From: an uncultured Ignavibacteria bacterium
Lineage (GTDB): Bacteria; Bacteroidota; Ignavibacteria; Tepidaquicellales; OLB5
Direction of reading: 5' to 3'
Assembly (NCBI GenBank): GCA_937873695.1
Contig: CALMYL010000007.1
Span: 62,001-126,000 of the forward strand
Length of the DNA: 64,000 nucleotides
Shown piece after piece: positions 44,695 to 54,278 of the stretch; the stretch's first letter is position 1, and each line of letters starts with the position of its first letter. A program made the translations under genes and the position numbers. The notes beneath the pieces are model-generated. The model saw nothing but the letters and a program-made list of their open reading frames with translations, was not told the DNA's origin and ran no database searches.

Positions 44695-46584
44695 CTAACC
44701 CTTAATGTAGATTGAAAGTATCGATGCATCGGAGGGCGAAACGCCCGCGATGCGTGATGCCTGGCCGATTGAGCGGGGTCTGACCTTATTCAGCTTTTCC
44801 CTGCCTTCAGTTGAAAGCGATTTTATTTTATTGAAATCAAACTTCTCGGGTATTTCAACTGATTCCATTTTGTTGAATGCCTCTACCTGCTCAGCCTGGC
44901 GGACAATATATCCTTCATAACGCATTTCAATTTCTATCTGGTCCATAATAATTTCGCTCTGCCTTATCTTTTGTATCAGCGCGTTTTCATCAAAATATGG
45001 AATCGCCAGAAAATCGCTGAGCTTAACTTCGTTTCGTTTTACGATCTGCGCAAGCTGGTCTGATTGCTTCAGCGGCGATGCGTTTACGGACTCAAGGTAT
45101 TCGTTCATATCTTTGGGTCCGGCGAAATTTGATTTGAAATAATTTATCCCCTCTTTTATCAGGTCTTCTTTGGCAAGCGTATTACTGTAAATATCGTCGG
45201 GAATCAATCCGTATTTATGGCCATATTTCATCAGCCTGCGGTCAGCGTTATCCTGTCGTAATATCAGCCTGTATTCCGCGCATGATGTAAATATGCGGTA
45301 CGGCTCTTCGGGAATTTTGTTGATCAGGTCGTCGATCAGTACGCCGATATATGCCTCGCTGCGCTTTAAGATAAAGGGCTCTTCCCCTTTTATTTTGAGT
45401 GCTGCGTTAATGCCTGCAATGAGTCCCTGCGCCGCAGCCTCTTCATAGCCCGATGTTCCGTTTATCTGTCCCGCTACATAAAGACCCGGTATAAGTTTTG
45501 TTTCAAGTGTTAAGTTGGTTTGGTAAGTCGGCAGGAAATCATACTCTACGGCATATCCGGCGCGCATCATTTTGACTTTCTCTAATCCCGGAATTGTTTT
45601 AAGCGCAGAGTACTGAATATCTTCCGGTAGGCTTGATGAAAAACCGTTCATGTAAACCACGTTGGAATTAATTCCTTCGGGCTCAAGGAATATCTGGTGG
45701 CGCAGCTTATCAGCGAAGCGGAAGATTTTATCTTCAATTGATGGACAGTATCTCGGACCCGCGCCGGTTATTCTGCCAGTGAACATTGGGGAGTCGTCAA
45801 ATCCCGTACGTAATATATTATGCGTATCTTCATTGGTGTACGTTAAGTAGCATGATATCTGCGGCAGCGCGGGAAAATTTCCGTTTGTAAAAACTGAAAA
45901 CGGCGTTGGGTTATCATCACCCGGCTGCTCTGAAGTTACCGAAAAATCTATTGTATCCAGCTGCAGTCTGGGCGGTGTACCTGTTTTGAGTCGAGCTGTT
46001 TTAAATCCTTGATTTAACAGATAATTAGAGAGCCCTTTGGCGGATTGTTCACCAAATCTCCCGCCTTCATTCTGTTGGTGACCCATATGCATTATTGCAT
46101 TCAAGAATGTACCGCTTGTGATAATAACGGCTTTACAGGAGATTTTGTAACCGAGCGAAGTCTTGATTCCGGAAATATTTCCTTTTGAATCGCGAACGAG
46201 TTCATCAACAGTATCCTGAATTAAAGTTATGTTTGGACAGCTTAAGATATATTCTTTGGCAACTTTCGAATAAAGATCGCGGTCACTTTGGCAGCGCGGC
46301 GACCATATAGCGGGACCTTTGGATTTATTAAGCAGGCGGAATTGTATTTCCGAATCATCGGCAATTCTGCCCATTACTCCCCCAAGGGCATCAATTTCTT
46401 TAACCAAATGTCCCTTTGCCGTACCGCCTATTGCGGGATTGCATGACATTCTGCCAATAGCGTCAAGATCCATTGTTACCATGCCCACGGTGCAGCCCAT
46501 GCGCGAAGAAGTCCATGCAGCTTCAATGCCCGCGTGCCCGGCTCCAACTACGATAATATCGAAATGTTTAGTGTTTTGCTTCAA
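44695..46584 (-). CDS. mnmG: tRNA uridine-5-carboxymethylaminomethyl modification enzyme MnmG
   Basis: The 629-residue protein has the N-terminal FAD-binding motif [13 protein letters not shown], the GidA signatures [23 protein letters not shown] (as 1-residue shifted parts) and LKTGTPPRL, and the C-terminal domain with YEGYIVRQ. With MnmE it installs the cmnm5 group at U34 of certain tRNAs. The start is TTG at 46584; no ATG is nearby. Length is normal. Confidence 0.95.
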   Translation of the reverse strand: MKQNTKHFDIIVVGAGHAGIEAAWTSSRMGCTVGMVTMDLDAIGRMSCNPAIGGTAKGHLVKEIDALGGVMGRIADDSEIQFRLLNKSKGPAIWSPRCQSDRDLYSKVAKEYILSCPNITLIQDTVDELVRDSKGNISGIKTSLGYKISCKAVIITSGTFLNAIMHMGHQQNEGGRFGEQSAKGLSNYLLNQGFKTARLKTGTPPRLQLDTIDFSVTSEQPGDDNPTPFSVFTNGNFPALPQISCYLTYTNEDTHNILRTGFDDSPMFTGRITGAGPRYCPSIEDKIFRFADKLRHQIFLEPEGINSNVVYMNGFSSSLPEDIQYSALKTIPGLEKVKMMRAGYAVEYDFLPTYQTNLTLETKLIPGLYVAGQINGTSGYEEAAAQGLIAGINAALKIKGEEPFILKRSEAYIGVLIDDLINKIPEEPYRIFTSCAEYRLILRQDNADRRLMKYGHKYGLIPDDIYSNTLAKEDLIKEGINYFKSNFAGPKDMNEYLESVNASPLKQSDQLAQIVKRNEVKLSDFLAIPYFDENALIQKIRQSEIIMDQIEIEMRYEGYIVRQAEQVEAFNKMESVEIPEKFDFNKIKSLSTEGREKLNKVRPRSIGQASRIAGVSPSDASILSIYIKG

Positions 46585-46712
46585 TTATTAGTTTAGTTTC
46601 GATTCTTCATGAATAGAGACCACCCTCTCGCCAAAGGGGCAAATGCCGACCCGAAATGGGAAAAATAAAGCTCAACCCAAAAACAGAGACCTCTTGTTTG
46701 CTGCATAAAGCA

Positions 46713-46770
46713 ACCACCCCGTCCTACGCTTTGCGCAGTCCACCCCTCCTTATAAAAGGAGGGGAGCTTT
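46713..46770. repeat. Family D composite repeat
   Basis: This copy of the accaccccgtc...cacccctcc...ggaggggagcttt element has a tacgctttgcgca central hairpin. It lies between mnmG and the parS-like site at 46810. Confidence 0.75.
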
Positions 46771-46809
46771 GGATGATATTTGCTACTCCAGACTCCCTAA
46801 TGGCACAAT

Positions 46810-46825
46810 TGTTTCACGGGAAACA
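46810..46825. promoter_or_regulatory. parS: parS-like ParB-binding site 1
   Basis: TGTTTCACGGGAAACA matches the widespread parS consensus TGTTTCACGTGAAACA at 15 of 16 positions. It is intergenic and near the presumed origin, where parS sites normally cluster. ParA/ParB genes are not in the window. Confidence 0.75.
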
Positions 46826-46832
46826 TTGCTAA

Positions 46833-47282
46833 TCAATTGCATGGCTCTATACCCCACTCGCTGGGTTCACCCTTTGACCGGCATTTCCAATTGCGGTTTA
46901 TGACCACAATCTTCCACATAGTCTCATCGTATTTGGCAACCATTTCAATCTTTTCTGCGTGCAAATTTGGGTCAACCGGATTTTGATTGATCATAACGAT
47001 CTTTACGCGGTTGTGAGTTTGCGGACTCATCTCATACGTAAGCTTCGCCTCCGGATTATCGTACAGATAGTCGTGATAGAACTTAGCAAGATCTTCGGGA
47101 GCTTTTATATCATATCTTGTTGAAAGCACCTTGTTAAAAACCGAAATATCTTCTGAGATTGTGTCTTCCCCACAACCCGAAAAAATCGTTGAAAACAGCG
47201 CAATTGCCAAGAATCCCAATATGGATGAAAATGTTTCACGGGAAACAATTGGCGAAAATCTAATATTATTGCGGTTTTTCAT
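46833..47282 (-). CDS. Hypothetical lipoprotein with an internal parS-like site
   Basis: The 149-residue protein has a hydrophobic segment followed by a lipobox (FSTIFSGC) at about residue 37. The region before it (IVSRETFSS) is encoded by the parS-like site, since VSRET is what this DNA site reads in one frame. The N-terminal extension is therefore longer than in ordinary lipoproteins. The mature part (EDLAKFYHDYLYDNPEAKLTY, then WKIVVINRNWKC) is not a family I recognise. It follows mnmE by nine bases and is likely cotranscribed. Confidence 0.65.
   Translation of the reverse strand: MKNRNNIRFSPIVSRETFSSILGFLAIALFSTIFSGCGEDTISEDISVFNKVLSTRYDIKAPEDLAKFYHDYLYDNPEAKLTYEMSPQTHNRVKIVMINQNPVDPNLHAEKIEMVAKYDETMWKIVVINRNWKCRSKGEPSEWGIEPCN
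47232..47247. promoter_or_regulatory. parS: parS-like ParB-binding site 2
   Basis: This second copy of TGTTTCACGGGAAACA is identical to the one at 46810-46825, with the same single difference from consensus. It lies inside the lipoprotein coding sequence, 422 bases from the first. Confidence 0.75.
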
Positions 47283-47291
47283 AATTTGCCA

Positions 47292-48656
47292 TTACTTACC
47301 AATGCAGAACTTTGTGAAGATGTTATTTAAGATATCAACATTTGCGGTCTTTCCTATGATCTCTGAAATGGAATCCATGGCAGCCCTAATTTCAAATGAA
47401 ATCAACTCGTTACCGCCACCCCTTTCAATCTGCTCACGTGCATTCACAAGATATTCACAAGATTTCAACAAACAGTCCCGGTGCCTTTCGTTTGTAATAA
47501 TTACATCACTCTGGTTATTTTTGCTAATAAGCTCCTTTGCCTTGGTGACTATTTCCCTCTCAAGTACATCCATTTTTTCGCCCGATTTAGCCGAAACGGC
47601 TAATGCAGCATTTGATTTGCCGGGCATTAAATCAATTTTATTAACGACCTTAATGGTCTTACCGCTATTATCTGTTTCAGAGAATGTCTCAACCGCAATA
47701 TTTGAATTTGTTACGTCATCTACTTCAAGAACAATATCAGCTTCTTCGATCTTAACCTTGGAGCGCCTTACGCCCTCCTTTTCAATTACATCCTTCGTTT
47801 CGCGGATTCCGGCTGTATCAACCAAATTGAATTGAATACCACCCATAATTAGCGGTTCTTCGAGATAATCGCGTGTAGTACCGGGAATATCGCTCACAAT
47901 TGCGCGGTTTTCATCAAGAAAATAATTAAAAATACTGGATTTACCTACATTGGGTCGCCCTATGATTGCCAAATTGACGCCGTTTTTGATAATTTTGCCG
48001 CTTTCATAGCTTTGAGTTAGCGATTGAAATTTGGCGATTAACTTATTGACCTTTTCAAGCAGAACATCTTTTTCAACCAGATCGATTCCCTCCTCTGAAA
48101 AATCCAGTTCAAGCTCAAGCAGTGAACAGTAATTGATTAGATCTTCGCGCAGCTCTTTTATTTTGCCGGAAAATTTTCCGGTCAGTTGCTGCAGCGCTAA
48201 TTTATTTGCCTGGTCAGTCTTCGCTTTTATCAGGTCCGCAACAGCTTCTGCCTGCGCAAGATCCATCTTGCCGTTCAGGTATGCGCGCTTTGAAAATTCA
48301 CCCGGTTCAGCATGAAATGCTCCAAGCTTCATTAACAGATCGCTGACCTTGCGGTAAATATAACTTCCGCCATGAGTAGATATTTCCGCGACATCTTCAC
48401 CAGTATATGAATTGGGGGCTTTGAAAAATGTTACAACTACCTCATCAATAAAATCCGCCCCGCTGAATAAATACCCATGATGTGTAGTATGTGAGGTGTA
48501 GTGGTCAACATCGGCGGGCAAAAACTCGTTATAACTCTTTGATAAACAATTAGATACAAGCGAGAACGTGTCTTTTCCGCTTAGGCGTATGACTGTTATG
48601 CCTGACTCCCCTACCATAGTAGCGGACGCAAATATTATTCTGTTATCAAAGCTCAT
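47292..48656 (-). CDS. mnmE: tRNA modification GTPase MnmE
   Basis: The 454-residue protein has the N-terminal tetrahydrofolate-binding domain, the inserted G domain with Walker A GRPNVGKSS, the G2/G3 region SDIPGTTRDYLEEP and DTAGIRET, NKID for guanine recognition, and the C-terminal FCIGK with the conserved Cys. It pairs with MnmG for U34 modification of tRNAs. Length is normal. It heads the minus-strand series mnmE-lipoprotein-mnmG-rsmG. Confidence 0.95.
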   Translation of the reverse strand: MSFDNRIIFASATMVGESGITVIRLSGKDTFSLVSNCLSKSYNEFLPADVDHYTSHTTHHGYLFSGADFIDEVVVTFFKAPNSYTGEDVAEISTHGGSYIYRKVSDLLMKLGAFHAEPGEFSKRAYLNGKMDLAQAEAVADLIKAKTDQANKLALQQLTGKFSGKIKELREDLINYCSLLELELDFSEEGIDLVEKDVLLEKVNKLIAKFQSLTQSYESGKIIKNGVNLAIIGRPNVGKSSIFNYFLDENRAIVSDIPGTTRDYLEEPLIMGGIQFNLVDTAGIRETKDVIEKEGVRRSKVKIEEADIVLEVDDVTNSNIAVETFSETDNSGKTIKVVNKIDLMPGKSNAALAVSAKSGEKMDVLEREIVTKAKELISKNNQSDVIITNERHRDCLLKSCEYLVNAREQIERGGGNELISFEIRAAMDSISEIIGKTANVDILNNIFTKFCIGK

Positions 48657-48968
48657 AGTATTAACCTCACCCCCAGCCCCTCTCCTTGGAGGAGAGGGGA
48701 GAAAAGATTAACAAAGATAGGGATTAATGATATGTGAAAAAATGAATATCAAAAGCATAATGTCTAATACCAAAGCTCAAACGTCAAAAATTATATTTAT
48801 GTGTGACCCCGATGGGGTCAATATGCAAACTAATTAATTTAGCTACCTTCCTCTGCCAAAGCATAGTAAGGCGGGTAAATGTTTGACCGCTCTGCGGTCA
48901 TATAGAAGTACAAATAATTTCGGTTTATGGGATTAAAGAAAATATTATATTACAAAAAACCTTTTGTA
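48657..48968. other. Intergenic region with short palindromes upstream of mnmE
   Basis: This 312-base gap holds a family D-like element adjoining mnmE (acctcacccccagcccctctcc...ggagaggggag at 48664-48702), a gtgaccccgatggggtca palindrome near 48803-48820, and a tgaccgctctgcggtca palindrome near 48884-48900. These last two recur at 51661-51830 and 63200-63360. Confidence 0.7.
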
Positions 48969-49844
48969 ATGAAAAATCTATTTGTAATATTGTTTTTTTT
49001 GTTTTCTGTGACGGCGCTGTGGGCACAGCAGCCGGTAGTTTTTCATTTCAATTTTTCGTTTGAAAAGGAATACACTTATTTAACAAATGATTTAGAATAT
49101 TTCAAAATTTCCATATTCGATCCAGATGGAAAAACTATATATAAAAAAAACTTTGAACAGCCTGAATTTTTAAGAGATGAATACGGTGAATGCCTTTTAG
49201 TTGATACAGTATACTCAATTGGAAAAACGGCAAGAAATTATTTAGTAAAAATAAACTACCAATTAACAAACAAGTCCTCTGATTCATCTTTTTTTAATTT
49301 TGGATCCCAGGATACCGTTAACCAAATTGCGTTTGAAGTGTACTTTGATCAGTCAAGGGTAAAAAATATTGATTATATATGGTATGGTTTTGAGAAAATA
49401 TATTACGAAGAATACGAATTAAATGAATCGCCAAAGCCGGTTTTTATCATAAAATATTTAAAAAATGATGAAATCTTTCTTATGCCAACCTGGTTTACGC
49501 CATTCAGGCTTAATCCGCGTCCAAAATATTATTTACTTAATAACAGTTCTACGGCTATATATTCTTTTAAGCAGGGAATGGAATTTTATTTCGATGGATA
49601 CTTGCAGAGATTAGACTCTGATAATAAATATAAAAGTTATTTTTTTGGCTTCCTGTGCGGAGGACCCATTGGGGGCAGACAATCATTGCTTCCCGGTGAA
49701 ACCGACGATATTGTTGAAGGGTATGCCATTGGTGACCACCAAAAAATGATAGACGGTTTTTATAAATTCACAGTTAATTATATACAAAATGAAGATAGCA
49801 GTAAATCAGCCGTTACTTATTTTAGTGTAATGTATTCAAAATAA
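48969..49844 (+). CDS. Secreted hypothetical protein
   Basis: The 291-residue protein starts with a Sec signal peptide (MKNLFVILFFLFSVTALWAQ, cleavage after Ala-Gln). The mature part is beta-rich with many aromatic residues and a second domain with the GFLCGGPIGGRQSLLPGE segment. No family is recognised. The in-frame upstream ATG at 48927 would place extra residues before the signal peptide, so 48969 is chosen. Its coding region is more A/T rich than neighbouring genes. Confidence 0.6.
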   Translation: MKNLFVILFFLFSVTALWAQQPVVFHFNFSFEKEYTYLTNDLEYFKISIFDPDGKTIYKKNFEQPEFLRDEYGECLLVDTVYSIGKTARNYLVKINYQLTNKSSDSSFFNFGSQDTVNQIAFEVYFDQSRVKNIDYIWYGFEKIYYEEYELNESPKPVFIIKYLKNDEIFLMPTWFTPFRLNPRPKYYLLNNSSTAIYSFKQGMEFYFDGYLQRLDSDNKYKSYFFGFLCGGPIGGRQSLLPGETDDIVEGYAIGDHQKMIDGFYKFTVNYIQNEDSSKSAVTYFSVMYSK

Positions 49845-49847
49845 TTT

Positions 49848-49930
49848 AGACCACCCCGACTCAGGCTTCGCCTGAGCCACCCCTCCTTAAGAAAGTCGCA
49901 GACCTGGCTTTGACATGGGAGGGGAGCTTT
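49848..49930. repeat. Family D composite repeat, extended
   Basis: This copy has an ctcaggcttcgcctgag hairpin and an enlarged second hairpin (cttaagaaagtcgcagacctgg...tgacatgggaggggagc). It fills the gap between two genes. Confidence 0.7.
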
Positions 49931-49943
49931 TCAAAAAAAACCT

Positions 49944-50633
49944 ATGTCATTAAATATTATTTTAACGGGAGCAACGGGAATGGTTGGCGAGGGCGTGCTG
50001 CTTGAATGTCTGGATAATCCTGCGGTAAGCAGTGTGCTTGCGGTTGGCAGGAGGCCGTGCGGCATGACTCACCAAAAGCTCGCAGAGCTGGTTGTAAATG
50101 ATCTTGCGGTACTCTCCCCTTCTGAATCAAAAGCACTGGCGGGATACGATGCGTGCTTCTTTTGTGCGGGAGTTTCTTCGGTGGGCAAAAAAGAAGCTGA
50201 ATATACAAAGCTTACTTATGACCTGACAATTAATTTTGCGGAAGCGTTTAAGGAAGTCAATCCAGGAAAGGCGCTTACGTTCTGTTATGTTTCGGGCTAT
50301 GGTACTGACAGCTCAGCAGCCGGAAAGTCAATGTGGGCACGGGTTAAGGGTCATACCGAAAATAAGCTGCTGGAGATGTTTTCGGAGGAAGGTAAACCTT
50401 CCGGAGGGTATATGTTCAGGCCGGGAATAATGAAGCCCTTCAAGGGTCAAAAGCGCATATTGAAATTTTATTTCGGCTGGCAGGTAACGTATCCCATAAT
50501 GCGATTCTTAATGCCTAAATTCGCATGTACTCTGAGGGATGTGGCAAGAGCGATGATAAACTGTGCGATCTTAAAACCCGCCAAGCATGTTTTAGAGGTA
50601 AGGGATATTATTGAAATAGCAAAGAGCAGATGA
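49944..50633 (+). CDS. NAD(P)-binding Rossmann-fold protein
   Basis: The 229-residue protein begins with the dinucleotide-binding motif LTGATGMVGEGVL and has a Rossmann fold throughout (CFFCAGVSSVG, YVSGYGTDSS, MFRPGIMKPF). It resembles atypical short-chain dehydrogenase/NmrA-like or epimerase-type proteins. No catalytic Tyr-xxx-Lys was confirmed. Substrate unknown. Confidence 0.8.
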   Translation: MSLNIILTGATGMVGEGVLLECLDNPAVSSVLAVGRRPCGMTHQKLAELVVNDLAVLSPSESKALAGYDACFFCAGVSSVGKKEAEYTKLTYDLTINFAEAFKEVNPGKALTFCYVSGYGTDSSAAGKSMWARVKGHTENKLLEMFSEEGKPSGGYMFRPGIMKPFKGQKRILKFYFGWQVTYPIMRFLMPKFACTLRDVARAMINCAILKPAKHVLEVRDIIEIAKSR

Positions 50634-50690
50634 ACTTTGTTTTATGTAGGCGGCATGGCTCGCCTGCCGCCATTGGGTAAAATCGATTCA

Positions 50691-50747
50691 GACCACCCCG
50701 TCACACCTTCGGTGTGCCACCCCTCCTTAGAAAAGGAGGGGAGCTTT
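50691..50747. repeat. Family D composite repeat
   Basis: This copy has a cacaccttcggtgtg hairpin and ccctccttagaaaaggaggg as the second one. It lies just upstream of the lipoprotein gene at 50771; the reading frame of that gene runs through the repeat, but the signal peptide begins after it. Confidence 0.75.
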
Positions 50748-50770
50748 ATAATAAACCAAATATCAAAAAA

Positions 50771-51445
50771 ATGAAAAAAATAATATTATTACCTGCAGCA
50801 ATGCTGCTAACGATTGTACTTGTATTCACTTCATCCTGCGGGAAGAAACAGGATACCGGCAATATGCAAAATCAGACTGACACGACAAAAAAGCAGTCCA
50901 CCAAAAAGGATGAAGTGAAACAGGAGACCGGAACTCAAAAAAGCGGACTCGATACTTTCCTTATCGCGGGATATATGTATTGGGTACCGCCTGCGATACT
51001 GAATGAACACTGGGCTGCGGTAATTACGGGTGAAGTTGTGAACATCGAAAAGCGCCGTATCGGCGCGACGGACCCGAACAGAAACGAAGTATTCGGCATG
51101 ATAAAGATTGATAAGGTACTTCACTCCGAGCCCACCGTAGAAGCGAACATGAAGGACCAGAAGTATATCCGCACAGATGCGCTGAAGGGTTTTAAGCCCG
51201 GCGATAAAGTGCTGGTATATTTTGTTAACTATGAAAACAAGTATGCCATCAAAAGGGATAACGTGAAGAAAATATCGGGTCCGGATGATGAGCTGCTTGG
51301 GTTGACCGAGCGATATATCGGCAATTCACAGGACTCCATGAAGATCCTGGAAAACATGAACGAATACAAAGCCTGGGGTAAATATGATAAAGGCACCGCA
51401 AGCCGTATGATGCAATTTTATGAGGAGAAACAGAATTCCAAATAG
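50771..51445 (+). CDS. Hypothetical lipoprotein
   Basis: The 224-residue protein has a signal peptide with a lipobox ending at Cys23 (VFTSSC), a charged low-complexity linker rich in Lys, Gln and Thr, and a C-terminal globular domain (WAAVITGEVVNIEKRR, GDKVLVYFVNYENKYAI). The second part resembles an OB- or SH3-like beta-barrel. ATG at 50771 is chosen because the longer frame is encoded by a family D repeat. No family recognised. Confidence 0.65.
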   Translation: MKKIILLPAAMLLTIVLVFTSSCGKKQDTGNMQNQTDTTKKQSTKKDEVKQETGTQKSGLDTFLIAGYMYWVPPAILNEHWAAVITGEVVNIEKRRIGATDPNRNEVFGMIKIDKVLHSEPTVEANMKDQKYIRTDALKGFKPGDKVLVYFVNYENKYAIKRDNVKKISGPDDELLGLTERYIGNSQDSMKILENMNEYKAWGKYDKGTASRMMQFYEEKQNSK

Positions 51446-51840
51446 CAATAAAAAATATTGTCTTTTCCATCCCAAGTTTCCGCTTGGGATGGAAATTGGA
51501 AACGAAGCTTTGCTTCGGACAGGTATCAGGAAGAAGCCAGATAAGAATCTGCGTTCCCAAGCGGAAGCCTGGGAACGAGGGAAGTAAACCATCAGACCAC
51601 CCCGTCTCAGGCTTCGCCTGAGCCACCCCTCCTCATCTGAGGAGGGGAGCTTTTAGAAATTGACTCCGCTAGGAGTCAAACATTTATAGAAGAAGGATTA
51701 TTTTTTAGCTTCCCGACTCCAGCGGAGTCGCACGTAACATAAAATGTGTTACCCCTATGGGGTCAACCTGTTTTATAAATATTTTTGGCTACAAATGTTT
51801 GGCCGCTCTGCGGTCATGGTTTTTGTAGCTTAAATAATTA
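51446..51840. repeat. Palindromic repeat cluster before the candidate origin
   Basis: This stretch contains tcccaagtttccgcttggga, then gcgttcccaag...cttgggaacg, a family D copy at 51594-51654, and the gactccgctaggagtc, gactccagcggagtc, ccccatatgggg-like and gaccgctctgcggtc palindromes between 51661 and 51830. No gene. These are the same elements as at 48803-48900 and 63200-63360. Confidence 0.75.
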
Positions 51841-52313
51841 GCGGGTTTTATTTCAAATTGTTAATAAACCGTAACGGGTAATTAACGCTGTACGTGTATT
51901 TCATGGAAATCGGGGGTATTTCTACTAAAAACATTGACAAATCTGGTTTTTTTAGCTATAATGCAGGGCGAGTCTGAGATTTTTAATGTTAACAAGTTGT
52001 GAATAACTGTTCATAGCCTGTTAAAAATTGTTTAAAACACTCTCCTCCATAAACATCAAACGGATAAAGTTATTAACATAATTATGTTAACAACACCCCA
52101 AAAACAGGGTTAAGTTAATGTTTTTTAGCGTATTAAATTTTTGTTTTGATTGTTAATTACTTTTGGATATTGAAGTATTTATATAACTAAAGCGTTTAAT
52201 TTAATCTTAATATTAAACTAACAAGGTTTACTTGTTTAAAATAAAAACTTAGCAGAACGTTAACACGTTTTTTAACCACAAATTTTTTAAGGCACATTTT
52301 TTAAGAGAAGAAA
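51841..52313. other. oriC: AT-rich region upstream of dnaA, candidate replication origin
   Basis: The 473 bases before dnaA have no gene and are very AT-rich, with runs such as ttaattaactttt. A consensus DnaA box (TGTGAATAA, reverse complement of TTATTCACA) is at 51998-52006. A near-match, TTAACCACA, is at 52272-52280. Several ttaacaa/gttaac motifs are present. The neighbourhood (dnaA and the mnmE-mnmG-rsmG group with two parS-like sites) supports an origin here, but only one good box was found. An origin downstream of dnaA is also possible. Confidence 0.5.
51998..52006 (-). promoter_or_regulatory. Consensus DnaA box
   Basis: On the minus strand this reads TTATTCACA, matching TTATNCACA exactly, 308 bases before the dnaA start. 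Confidence 0.6.
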
Positions 52314-53867
52314 TTGAACGGACACGAATTAAAACTGAACGAAGATACCTATTTAGATCCATCAACCGGTAAAGAAGGCAGCATCGGAACTACCCTTGAA
52401 AGCGAGCAGATTAAAGATGATATTAATATCCAGGAAGCGTTCAACACATGGACGCGGTTTATGGATATTGTTAAGCTGAATGTCTCTGACCTGAAGCTTA
52501 ACACATGGTTTAAACCCATAAAACCCCGCTCACTTGATGGCTCAACGCTGACAATCTCCGTTCCCAGCCAGGATTATTACGAAATGATAATATCGCGCTT
52601 CGGTGATATTGTTATCCGCGCTATCAGGTCCATTCTGGGTGATGATGCGAAGATAGTTTATATTATAGATCCGCGCACTACATTTTCGCAGGAGCCCGAG
52701 CTCATTGAAACTCCACCTGTAGTTGAGCACGGTAACATAACCCGCGCGGGCACTGACCAGAATACATTCGACCCAAATTTTTACAGGCCGGGAATAACTG
52801 CTGTACAGGTAACACCTGAGAGCGACCCTGCCCTATCACAAAAATGTTTTTTGAATCCCGAGTACACCTTTGAAAATTTTGTTAAAGGAAAAAATAATGA
52901 GTTCGCGACGGCTGCTGCAATATCAATTGCCAATAAACCGGGCGCGCAGTATAATCCGCTCATGCTTTATGGCGGTGTTGGACTTGGTAAGACTCACTTA
53001 ATGCAGGCTATAGGCAACCAGATAAAAGCCGCTAATCCGCAGATGAAGATAATGTATCTTTCGGGTCCGGATTTTACCACGAATTTCATTCAAAGCATCC
53101 GCATGAATAAGGCGCATGAGTTTGAAAGATTCTACAAGTCACTTGATATGCTGATCGTTGATGATATACAGTTCTTAGAAGGCAAAGAAAGTACACAGGA
53201 TTCATTCTTCCAGATATTCAATTCATTATACCAACTCAAAAAGCAGATAGTTCTATCATGTGATAAGCCGCCGCACCAGCTTGAGGGTCTTGAAGAACGC
53301 CTGATAACCCGCTTCCAGTGGGGATTGACGGTGGATATACAGGCGCCTGACCTGGAAACAAGGATTGCCATCTTAAATAAAAAGTGTGAAAAAGAAGGTT
53401 TCGGCGTTCCTTATGAAGTGCTTGAATTCATAGCTTTGAATATCAAAGATAATATCCGTTCACTTGAAGGCTGCTTAAAGAGTCTGTTATTTGATGCCGA
53501 ACTTACCCGCTCCCCTGTTAACATTGATATGGCAAAGCGCAGTGTATTAAAATTCGGAGGCATAAAGAACCGTAAGCAGAATATTGATATCAGCGTAATA
53601 ATAGCATCGGTTTCAAAATATTTCAATATTGATGAATCGTTATTAAGGCTTAAATCAAAACAGCAGGAAATTGTTCACGCAAGACACACTGCAATGTATT
53701 TAAGTAAGGAATTAACCTCATCATCACTGCAGACAATAGGCGCGCATTTTGGCGGAAGGAACCATGCAACGGTAATTCACGCCTGCAAATGCATTGAAGA
53801 AGTTATTAACAAAGATCCATCTTTCAAAGATAAACTCGAGCAAATCAAGGAGATGTTATTAACATAA
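52314..53867 (+). CDS. dnaA: Chromosomal replication initiator protein DnaA
   Basis: The 517-residue protein has domain I (about 40-110), a linker, the AAA+ ATPase with Walker A GGVGLGKTHL and Walker B LIVDDIQFLEGKEST, and the C-terminal DnaA-box-binding helix-turn-helix with VHARHTAMYLSKELTSSSL and GGRNHATVIHACKCI. The start is TTG at 52314, preceded by AAGAGAAG. It is slightly longer than typical DnaA because of an N-terminal extension before domain I. A terminator follows. Confidence 0.97.
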   Translation: MNGHELKLNEDTYLDPSTGKEGSIGTTLESEQIKDDINIQEAFNTWTRFMDIVKLNVSDLKLNTWFKPIKPRSLDGSTLTISVPSQDYYEMIISRFGDIVIRAIRSILGDDAKIVYIIDPRTTFSQEPELIETPPVVEHGNITRAGTDQNTFDPNFYRPGITAVQVTPESDPALSQKCFLNPEYTFENFVKGKNNEFATAAAISIANKPGAQYNPLMLYGGVGLGKTHLMQAIGNQIKAANPQMKIMYLSGPDFTTNFIQSIRMNKAHEFERFYKSLDMLIVDDIQFLEGKESTQDSFFQIFNSLYQLKKQIVLSCDKPPHQLEGLEERLITRFQWGLTVDIQAPDLETRIAILNKKCEKEGFGVPYEVLEFIALNIKDNIRSLEGCLKSLLFDAELTRSPVNIDMAKRSVLKFGGIKNRKQNIDISVIIASVSKYFNIDESLLRLKSKQQEIVHARHTAMYLSKELTSSSLQTIGAHFGGRNHATVIHACKCIEEVINKDPSFKDKLEQIKEMLLT

Positions 53868-54278
53868 AAATGTTGATACATCATAAATTTATACAAAGCT
53901 ATCCACATTTCGCGGATAGCTTTTGTTTTTATAATATACGTGTTGAATGATGTTGATTATCTGACATGTTTTGAACAAAGCTGTTAACAGGAATTTGTGT
54001 CATATGTTTTATTTTCATTCTATATTTAAAGATAAACCGTTAAATTTATACTTATCAACAGTACTACTACTACATCTTTTTTATTTATATAATAAAGAAT
54101 AAGTATAGTAATGCGGCCAAAAGGCGAAATAAATAAATAGTGAAATAGTGTGTTGTCATTCTGAGAGAGCAGAGCGATCGAAGAATCCACTTTTAACTTC
54201 ATAATGGATTTTAAATTAATTCAGGATGACAATAAAAATATAAAATTTAAATTATTCTGCACGAATTATTCAGGATTA
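53868..54278. other. dnaA-recN intergenic region
   Basis: This 411-base gap begins with the dnaA terminator (53895-53930) and is AT-rich. It has a weak DnaA-box-like TTATCAACA at 54052-54060 and a gtcattctgagagagcagagcgatcgaagaatcc dispersed-repeat sequence in the part near 54156-54189 (given here only in outline). The recN reading frame opens at 54204 but the true start is later. Confidence 0.55.
53895..53930 (+). terminator. dnaA rho-independent terminator
   Basis: The stem aaagctatcc (53895-53904) pairs with ggatagcttt (53914-53923), followed by a T-rich run. It lies 28 bases after the dnaA stop. Confidence 0.8.

Noticed and set aside
50714-50770. Longer start for the lipoprotein gene
   Set aside because: The extra residues are encoded by a family D repeat; the signal peptide starts at 50771.
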